Source of the DNA: Neoceratodus forsteri
Taxonomy: Eukaryota > Chordata > Ceratodontiformes > Ceratodontidae
Reading direction: 5' to 3'
Length of the DNA stretch: 64,000 nucleotides
Assembly: GCA_016271365.2 (NCBI GenBank)
Contig: CM028132.1
Coordinates: 1,186,977,001 to 1,187,041,000, forward strand
How positions within the stretch are numbered: position 1 is the stretch's first letter; every line of letters begins with the position of its first letter. The notes beneath the pieces were generated by a model. The model was not told the origin of the DNA and searched no databases. It saw only the letters and a list, made by a program, of their open reading frames with translations. A program made the translations under genes and the position numbers. Positions 57,057 through 64,000 of this stretch are shown here, piece by piece.

Positions 57057-57511
57057 TTGTCCTTGGCAAACTGGGGCAAGTACTTAACAGATGTGAAGGT
57101 GGGGAATAAGACTGTAAACGGACGCATTGATTCGGGAAGCAGACAGACTGTAGTGCATGTTAAAGTGCTGAGAAAACACTGTGCAAAGGGACCAGGTACT
57201 GGTGTCATCTGCATCCACGGGGACACTCGGTACTATCCCATCACCCAAGTAACTCTGACCATTGAGGGTGTTTCACACCAAATGAAAGTGGGGGTAGTAC
57301 TACGTTACCTGTACCTGTGATTATTGGAAATGACATTCCAGAATTTACTGAATTGATCAAAGAGGGAGTAAATCCTGATGCTGTGGTGACAAGAGCTCAG
57401 GCAAGAAAATTTCAGACAGTGGGGACACTTTTCCTTTCAAAGATTTTGATTCAGACTTGTTTGAGCACAGCTCCAAGATCCAGAAATCCAGGAAAGAAAG
57501 GCAAAGCCTGA
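57057..57511 (+). pseudogene. Gmr1-like aspartic protease
   Basis: Frame 57057-57320 contains VNGRIDSGSRQTVV, with the D-S-G active-site triad at about residues 26-28, and a C-terminal strand. After a frameshift near 57318, 57317-57511 has VIIGNDIPEF, resembling the I-I/L-G-x-D flap-side motif of retropepsins. The length fits one monomer of a homodimeric protease that would mature the gag-pol product. Confidence 0.65.
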
Positions 57512-57789
57512 AGAAACTATGGCAAGAAATGATTGATGGAAATAAAGGGTTAAAATGTGAAAATGCTGAAACTAAATTGTTAATGATTGTGATTTTCATT
57601 TAGAGCAAGCTAACAATCTTTCTCTCCAGGGTTACTTTAAGCAGCTGAGGGTGAAACCAAAACAGGGTGGACCAATGTTTAAAAAATGCAATGGGTTACT
57701 GTACAGAGTTTGGGTTAAACCTCACACTCAGGAACATACAGAACAATGGGTTATCTTATACAACAGAAGTATAGAACAGAACTGTTACA

Positions 57790-58640
57790 GATAGCACATG
57801 ATATTCCTATGGCTGGTCACTCAGGGAGGGATCGTACCCTTGCCAGATTGCTGTGTAGATTTTAATGGCCTGGAACTCATGAAGATGTTATTACCTATTA
57901 TAATTCCTGTGCTGAGTGTCAGAAAGTAGCCCATCACTACAAAAGACAAGGTGCCCCTAGTGCCCAGACCCTTGATAGATGTGCCTTTTGAGAGAACTGC
58001 AATGGATATGGTTGGTCCTTTAGACAAAAGCAAAAAGGGTAATAAATTTATCCTGGTAGTATGCAATTAAGCAGCTCCAATGCGTATTGTTACTGCCCTA
58101 AAAGTTGCTGCAGAGCTTGCCAAAATTTTCAGTAGAGTGGGCATACCTGAAGAAATTATTACTGATCAGGGTAGTAATTTTGGAGCTGCACTGCTTAAAG
58201 AGCTGTACAAACTGCTAGGTATCACTGCCATAAGAACCTCCCCCTTTCACCCTCAGACAGACGGTCTTGTTGAGTGTTTTAACCAAACCTCAAAATGCAT
58301 GTTAAAAAGGTTTGTAAAACGGGAAGGGAAAGATTGGGACCAATACTTGCCTTACCTATGTTTTGCTTACAGAGAAGTGCCACAGGCATCAACAGGGTTT
58401 TCACCATTTGAAATGCTGATTGGTAGGCAGCCAAGAGGGCTATTGGATGTGATAAAATAAACGTGGGGAGACAACCCCACTCAGAAACAATCTATATCTT
58501 CTTATATGTGTGCCCTAAGAAAGAAGCTGGCAAAATATGTTGAAATTGCCCGCAGTAATCAGGAAGAGGCTCAAAACCAGCAGAAGGTATATTATGACCA
58601 TGGGGTAAAAGAAAAAGTTTCCTAGCCAGGTGAAAAGGTT
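57790..58640 (+). pseudogene. Gmr1-like integrase, upstream of RT
   Basis: The zinc-binding module (AGHSGRDRTLARL...C-A-E-C-Q-K, about 57810-57930) has the H-x3-H and C-x2-C pairs. The core follows: AMDMVGPLDKSK-like sequence with the first Asp near 58002 (57960-58040, broken frame), IITDQGSNFGAALLKEL with the second Asp (about 58158), and SPFHPQTDGLVECFNQ with the catalytic Glu (about 58274). The order fits D,D-35-E spacing. It precedes the RT by about 0.8 kb, opposite to canonical Ty3/gypsy. The first core Asp and the following stretch are separated by stops. Confidence 0.85.
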
Positions 58641-59105
58641 TTGCTACTGTTACCCACAATAGAAAATAAACTGTTAATGAAGTGGCAAGGGCCTTATAAA
58701 GTTCTTAGATGTACTGGCACTGTTAACTACGAGACTGAGACCCCTGGCAAAAAAAATCCTACTAAGGTAAACCATCCTAACCTCCTCAAGAAATGGGTTG
58801 AAAAAACACCAAAAGCTGCCTTGGTAGTTTTACCAGAAACTGATAAGGAAGATATTGATGTAGCTTATGATAGACTGGAACAAAGTGTAAATGCTGATGC
58901 TGTAAAGGTGAATGTTTCCTTAACTTCAGAACAAACTGTAGACATTCGTAATGTGCTAAAGACATTTAAAAGTACTTTTACCATGGCACCAGGCCGAGCA
59001 AAAGGGGCTGAGCACATAACAGTGACAAAGAATGCTCATCCTATTAGCCAAAAGTCATACAGGTTGCCAGAGCGGGTGAGAGCTGATGTGGTTAAGGAAA
59101 TTTAA
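58641..59105 (+). pseudogene. Integrase C-terminal / RT N-terminal linker
   Basis: This 154-codon open frame starts with LLLPTIENKLLMKWQGPYKV, which resembles the GPY-type C-terminal module of gypsy integrases (M-K-W-x-G-P-Y). It continues through a spacer into MAPGRAKGAEHITVTKNAHPI and SYRLPERVR, the segment that immediately precedes the gypsy RT. The single frame thus joins integrase and RT, direct evidence that integrase is N-terminal to RT in the same polyprotein. Confidence 0.8.
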
Positions 59106-59108
59106 AAA

Positions 59109-60310
59109 ATGAAAGAATTGGGTATCATTGAGAAGTCGAGGAGTGCTTGGTTATCTCTCATGGTAACTGTAAACAAAAAAGAACGGGGTGTTAGAATCTG
59201 CCTTGATTTCAGGAAACTTAATCAAGTGTCAGAATTTAACAGTTATCCTATGCCCAGAATAGATGATTTGGTGGACAGACTGGGGAGTGCAAAGTATATC
59301 AGTAACCTCAATCTCACCAAGGGTTACTGGCAAATATTAGCTAAAGAATCCAGAGCTAAAACTGCATTTGCCACCCTATAGGATTCTATCAGTTCACCGC
59401 CATGCCATTTGGTTTACATGGTTGGCCAGCTACATTCCAGCGGTACATGGATGTAATTTTATCCTCTCACACTGGTTACTGTGCTGTGGACCTGGATGAT
59501 GTCATGATGTACAGTCAAGACTGGAAAAGCCACCTAGAACACTTACAAGCAATTATCCAAGCTATCAAAAATGCAGGTCTGACCATTAATCCTACCAAAT
59601 GTGCATTGGGCATGCAGAAAACCATATATTTGGGTTATATGTTGAGAAATGGAGAAGTTAAGCCAGAGGTTTCTAAAATAGAAGCTGTAACTAACAGCCC
59701 TGTACCTAAAACAAAGAAATATGTCAGGTCATTTTTAGGGCTGGCTGGTTATTATCGAAGATTTGTTCTAAACTTTGCTGAGTTAGCTACTCCCCTCACT
59801 GAACTCACAAAGAAAAAGTACCCAAATAATGTGAAATAGACTCCAGAGCGTGACAAAGCTTTTCAAGCCATAAAGGCTGCATTATGTTCAGCACCGGTTT
59901 TAAGAAGCTCAAACTTTGAGAAACCATTTCTGTTACAGACAGATGCATCTGAAGTAGGCCTAGGTGCTGTCCTAAGTCAAATATAGATATGAAAGAACAT
60001 CCTAATAAGTAGGAAGTTGCATGACAGAGAGAAAAGTCATGACAGAAAGAAAAGGTACTCCACTATCGAAAAGTAGTGTTTAGCAGCAAATTGGTCCATG
60101 GAGTCCCTCAAATTTTATTTGCTAGGAACTGATTTTGATCTTGTAACTGATCACAAGCCTCTCTGTTGGCTTAACCAGATGAAAGATAAAAATTCCAGAA
60201 TCACAAGGTGGTACCTGGCACTGCAGCCATTTAAATTCACTGTGATTCACAAATCTGGTAAAGAGAATAGCAGTGCTGATTTTCTGTCGCAATATGGATC
60301 AGGAAATTGA
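59109..60310 (+). pseudogene. Gmr1-like reverse transcriptase and RNase H
   Basis: RT frames 59109-59381 and 59402-59839 hold ICLDFRKLNQV, YPMPRIDDLVDRLGSAK, NLNLTKGYWQ, MPFGLHGWPATFQRYMD, DLDDVMMYS and LGLAGYYRRFV. Motif A, normally L-D-L-T-K-G-Y-W-Q, has Asn for the catalytic Asp (codon at 59310-59312), and the Y-x-D-D box reads D-L-D-D. RNase H follows: LLQTDASEVGLGAVLSQ (about 59933-59983), then TDHKPLCWLNQ and FTVIHKSGKENSSADFLSQ in 60098-60310. A purine tract and the 3' LTR come next. Confidence 0.85.
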
Positions 60311-60488
60311 GGGTTCTGACGGTTGGGGAAAAAAATGTATTGGTCTGAACTGCACTTTTTGCTGTACTGTTAAAAAAGATGGATGCAAATGTGCTTAATT
60401 TCTGAAAGTAGCAATTGTTATTAGAGAATTAATAAAAAGTTTTGGAAACCTGTTTGATAAAACAGGTTCCCTTTTAAGGGGGGAGGTA

Positions 60489-60896
60489 TGTGACAGGGTA
60501 GAATAGGACCCTGTCCCATTTGTTATGGAGAATGTGTTTAAATGCAAGGCTGTTTCCTTTTCTGTCTTTTCTCTGTCTGGTTGTGCAACCAAATTGACCT
60601 GTGAGACTTCAGACTTGATCAACCTGAACAGTCTCACAATTCTTTGCCTCTCACTTTTCTCTTGCTGTCTGTTTTTCCTCCCTTGCATATCTATATCTGC
60701 CAATTTAAAAATGTGTGCAAATCAATGTATGGAAATGTAGTTGCTATTGGGATCTCTGTTTAGCAAATATGTAGTATTACTATTGAAGTGTATATTAATT
60801 GTAGAAAACTAGAGGTAACTTGAGTGCAAATATTTAGCATTTTGCAAAGGGGTCTCAGGAAGCATACTGTTCTAGTAGCTCCCGAAATATACAAGA
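60489..60896 (+). repeat. 3' LTR of the Gmr1-like element, truncated by insertion
   Basis: TGTGACAGGGTAGAATAGGA starts directly after GGGGGGAGGTA, a polypurine tract. It matches 52712-53121 and stops at CCCGAAATATACA, where the 5' LTR has CCTGAAATATATGAGAAC. From 60897 the sequence belongs to the DIRS-like element, so the rest of the LTR should reappear beyond the window's right edge. Confidence 0.8.
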
Positions 60897-60958
60897 CATG
60901 GAAATTACATACCTACCGTAATTCTGATCTTTCTGTGTATCTTCACCATTCATCACCT
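60897..60958 (-). repeat. Right terminal repeat of the DIRS-like element
   Basis: ATGGAAATTACATACCTACC, GTAATTCTGATCTTTCTGTG and TATCTTCACCATTCATCAC are the inverted copy of 61832-61890 with about three differences over 59 bases. Confidence 0.85.
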
Positions 60959-61831
60959 TTGGGTACTTGGCCAGAGGTTATGCCTCCGCTGGAGCTTTTT
61001 TTTTGGATGGGCGGAGTCGATGCACCATTGGCGCTGCCCTTGAGGCTGATGCACTGCGTGCCGCTCGCAGGCTGGGCATTAGGTGTTGTCTAGTCCACCC
61101 TCCCGCCAGTTCTGAGTCACCGTAGAGGTTAGAAAAAGGGTTGAGAGGGTGGGACAAGGAAGTCCAAGGGACAGACAAAGGAAAAGATATAAAAACTAAA
61201 AGGAGAAATAAACGACTAAGAGGACAGAAAAAGTTCAAAGACTAAGGAGACTGGGTAGGGGTCCCAATCTCTGGAAGTAGAAAAGGAGGAGGGAGGGAGG
61301 GTTAAGGATTTTTACAAGTAAAGGTAAGAGTGAGAGTTGGGAAGACAGGAGAAACATACCCTGTAACCTTGACCTGACTCCAGTTGTATAGGAACTGCGA
61401 AGGAGTAGCCAAGAGGCTAACTGCCAGAATTGAAGGCACAGAATCACTGGCAAAAACTCGTACAAGCAGAATCGGCTATTCTGGAAGAAAGGACAGGATA
61501 CCAGGATATCTCCCACCTCTCAAAAGGAGATTTTGGTGCAAGAAACTAGTTTATTAAATTAATTGAGGTTATGTCCACAGGACAAGGAAATCAAAGGATT
61601 GACTGGGAGAAGGAAAGAAAAGGGGGCAACTGCCAACCCCTACCCCACAGGGGTGGAGCCGAAGCACTGAAGAAAGACTGCCCCAATGCTGACCACTCTA
61701 CCCCTAAAGAAAATTATCCCCCACGTGCCCCAGTTTACCCCGCTCCTAACAGAAAGGAGGGGGGTGAGAGAGGGGGCACAGAGAGGGAGGAGGACCCAGA
61801 GGCTGAGGCCACAAGGGGATGGAGGTGGGAC
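60959..61831. other. Non-coding spacer of the DIRS-like element
   Basis: This 870-bp purine-rich stretch between terminus and ICR has no recognised gene. The first 120 bases (GGGCGGAGTCGATGCACC near 61009) have the GC-rich character of a DIRS ITR body, so the ITR may continue through here. Confidence 0.5.
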
Positions 61832-61933
61832 TGTGATGAATGGTGAAGATACACAGAAAGATCAGAATTACAGTAGGTACGTAATTTCCATATCTTATCT
61901 GTGTCAATCTTCACCATTCATCACCTTTGGATG
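61832..61933 (-). repeat. Internal complementary region of the DIRS-like element
   Basis: The first arm (61832-61890) complements the right terminus. The second arm (61891-61933; ATCTTATCTGTGTCAATC then TTCACCATTCATCACC) is predicted to complement the unseen left terminus. The related remnant at 38130-38240 has the same two-arm layout. Confidence 0.8.
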
Positions 61934-62019
61934 AGTGCCGAGCCACCCCGAAGGGGGCTTATAACTCCAAGTGGCTGAGTCCCTTCACTCTCAGTGGGTG
62001 ACACTAAGAGGGAGAACCT

Positions 62020-63960
62020 TCATGGGTCTGGAGAGGCCTGAGAGTAGAGAAAATGAGACAGGGACCCCCTGGAGGAGGTAGGAAGTTGCCCCGACAGATA
62101 TCGCCTCACTCTATGGGAGAAGAGATAGGTTCTCTGGTGAGCTGAGTTAATCACCCTACCCCGGGCCAAGGGTAACAACCGGGAAAGACGCAGCCATGCC
62201 ATCCGCATAGTGCAGATCGCTGTCCCTACAACCCTGGTAGCTACCTCATTGGTATCATACAATGCCCTTGTTTGGTGCCTTCCTAGCTCCAGGCCATGTA
62301 CAGGGTGCAATGGCTCATCTGGTTTGCTCAGTGTCAGGCATGGAGGCTAGAAGCTGACCTAGCCTGGACCACAGGAACCTGTCATAGGTTGCACAGTGGT
62401 CCTGATGTGCTGCAACAGAGAGCAGCAACCATGCCAAGTAGAACGTCCTCCTCCCAGAAGTCAAAATTCGAGTAGCCTTGATCTGGGGGCTGGCACAGTG
62501 AAGGGTGCAAAGCCCATCAGGAGTGTCCAGTTACGTCAATCCTGACTGAGGATGAGGCATGGAACTTGGAGACTCCAGGAAGGGGGCACAATACCGCTGG
62601 CAGAGATCCCTTGGGGCAGGAACTCCAGAAAAGGGTCTCTGCCAGGAACGCAACGATGCCTCCTGAAAGGGAGCAGGCCAGGGGGGCACCACGAGGGTGT
62701 CATCACTGAAATCACCCAGAAAGGTGTGCGCTGAGTGCTCTAGATTGTGTTGAGTGGAAGGGGTGAAGTGCAGGTCCTCTAACATCCTCACGAGGAATCG
62801 CTGATACTCAGCGAGATCAGCAGCTGGAGAGATGTGGACAGACTGCTCCTCTCCCCTAGAAGAGGGGGATGAAGAGTCAGAGGACCTTGCAGGTTCAGAA
62901 GCTGGCTGCTCAGGGGGAGGTTGAAAAACCTGTCTGTCCATAGCAATAACGTAAGAGGGAAAATGAGCAGCCTGAGCTCTTAACTGCTCCCAGGAGAGAG
63001 GTCCGCTAGGTCCAAGAATGCCTGGGAGCACAGGAGAATGTGGCAGAAGAATGGGGGCAAAGCCGACAATGGGAATCGGCTGACCTCTGCCTAGGCTAGG
63101 GAGCGCATCAGGAGCCCTAGGGAAAGGAGGAGTTCCAGAAAACTCCACAGTCGACAGTTGATCAACCAAACTGGAACTGCCTAGGCTGAGCCCTGAAGAA
63201 TCCCCCCTGTGAGGCGACCGGGGCCATGTAGGTCCAGAAGGACGGTCCCCTACCTCCAAAGAACGAGGCCCTCTCGAGGAAACCGAAAGGGAAAGACTGA
63301 GATCCACACTATGGCTTCTCCCAGAGCCTGGGTGGGTTCCGGAAAAAGGCTGCCACACAGACCCCATGCCCCTCGACCCCACGGAATCCAAAAGTGCCCT
63401 CCTCCTTGAGAGAGCCAGCCTAGGCAGCTGGCAGCCCTGGTCGGCCCCCAAAGGGGCTATCCAGGGAGCAGCACCCTCCCCTCCCGTGGGTGCTCTGATC
63501 AGCCACAAAATTGGGCAATCCAGGCACACCACCTGAGGGGGTACCACGACTGAGGGGTCAGAGAACCCTCCGAGGCCAGGTTGCAGGGCAATGGTGGCCT
63601 GCACCACTGCCTGCTGGTCAGAACCCCTGATGCTGGCCCCGGCAGTCACTGCCCGCTCCTCAGAGGGGGGCTGACTCTGGCCTGTTGAGGACACTACCAG
63701 GGTGTCCACACCAGCAGCCAACTCCAGGGAGCCAGACTGCCCATCTGACTTAGAGTCCGACTCCTCCTCCAAAGAGGTGGAGATCGAAGACCTGTGCCAA
63801 ACAGCATGTGCGGATGCCTGCTGCCATCCCTACTGAACAGAGCATCAGAACAAGAGACTGCACCAGAGTTGGTGTCAGTGCCCCCCTTCACACCGCAAAC
63901 AGTGCCAGAAGAGGACATGGCTCCAACAAGGGCAGCAGCCTTGGAGCCGGATCCTGTCAT
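62020..63960 (-). pseudogene. DIRS-like gag protein, partial
   Basis: Minus frame 62310-62020 contains HQTRALYDTNEVATRVVG, then AICTMRMAWLRLSRL and RTYLFSHRVRRYLSGQ, the counterpart of the conserved gag block in the complete copies (MRRRAWLRIST...LGTDLF). Upstream on the minus strand, 63772-62531 is a 413-codon open frame, the longest in this element, Ser/Pro-rich with acidic stretches (MEEESDSKSDGQSG at its first Met, and SSDSSSPSSRGEEQSVH) and a LAEYQRFLVRMLEDL helix. Frame 63960-63694 extends it. The N-terminus lies outside the window. A frameshift separates the blocks near 62310-62530. Confidence 0.6.
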
Positions 63961-64000
63961 GGCGCCGTCCCCACCAATGGTGCCGCAAGCAATGTCAAGA

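Larger units (their letters stand above)
52712..60896 (+). mobile_element. Gmr1-like Ty3/gypsy LTR retrotransposon, inactive
   Basis: A 5' LTR starts at 52712 (TGTGACAGGGTGGAATAGGA) and the matching 3' LTR at 60489, after a purine tract. Internally the order is gag with a SCAN-like segment, zinc knuckle, protease, integrase, RT and RNase H. Integrase lies upstream of RT, the reverse of canonical Ty3/gypsy and the hallmark of Gmr1-like elements. A CR1 LINE (53366-55937) sits near the 5' end. The 3' LTR is interrupted at 60897 by another element. Stops and frameshifts occur in every gene. Confidence 0.85.
60897..64000 (-). mobile_element. DIRS-like element lacking recombinase and RT between ICR and gag (runs off right edge)
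   Basis: The right terminus (60897-60958) is complemented at 61832-61890, and the second junction arm at 61891-61933 resembles it without the outer extension. Unlike the complete copies, the distance from terminus to ICR is about 935 bp, and directly after the ICR there is gag-like coding sequence instead of recombinase. So the recombinase, RNase H and RT are absent here. The left ITR should lie outside the window. A non-autonomous derivative, or a different gene order with pol beyond the edge, are the alternatives. Confidence 0.7.

Noticed and set aside
62531..63772. 413-codon minus-strand frame as a possible host gene
   Set aside because: It lies between a DIRS-type junction repeat and the window edge, next to a block matching DIRS gag; element gag is the simpler reading.

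Overview
This 64 kb window is non-coding, repeat-dense vertebrate nuclear DNA. I found no host gene exon, RNA gene, CRISPR array or bacterial-type operon. Nearly everything recognisable is a transposable element, and every element has stops or frameshifts. The mixture of DIRS-type tyrosine-recombinase retrotransposons, CR1 and L2-like LINEs, a Tx1-clade L1, a Gmr1-like Ty3/gypsy element and MIR/CORE-like SINE remnants points to a non-mammalian tetrapod. A large-genome amphibian is my best guess, inferred only from repeat content.

Layout. 1-724: 3' part of a CR1 LINE (minus). 725-3930: decayed DIRS copy with a MIR-like SINE inside. 4095-5200: another MIR-like SINE, an inverted-repeat element and a 150-bp foldback. 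5200-10405: near full-length L2-like LINE with duplicated 5' UTR modules and a 2A-like peptide motif. 10.85-11.52 kb: DIRS recombinase fragment. 11.88-15.24 kb: satellite array split by a CR1 LINE (12.69-15.09 kb). 15526-21421: complete-architecture DIRS element (minus). 21.5-25.9 kb: two older DIRS pieces. 26.1-31.95 kb: a ~42-bp minisatellite in three blocks around a second L2-like LINE and another insertion. 32.2-39.64 kb: two DNA-transposon-like TIR elements, hairpin repeats, a DIRS terminal/junction remnant, an L1 ORF1 fragment and L2 tails.

39.7-52.7 kb is a Tx1-clade L1 cut open by a SINE-like insert (42.3-42.8 kb) and a second complete-architecture DIRS element (45.57-52.22 kb), itself broken by a CR1 fragment (47.29-48.06 kb). 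52.7-60.9 kb is a Gmr1-like gypsy element with a SCAN-like gag and integrase upstream of reverse transcriptase; it contains a CR1 insertion, and its 3' LTR is interrupted at 60.9 kb by a DIRS-like element that lacks recombinase and RT between its junction repeat and gag and runs off the window.

The elements do not form a host pathway; the biology here is the replication machinery of retroelements and their order of insertion. The three best-preserved DIRS copies each carry an outer repeat plus an internal complementary region matching both termini, which fits the circular-junction model for DIRS elements. The most notable items are the gypsy domain order with SCAN-like gag, the DIRS ITR/ICR architecture and its shortened relative at the right edge, and the degenerate 2A-like motif in the L2-like element.
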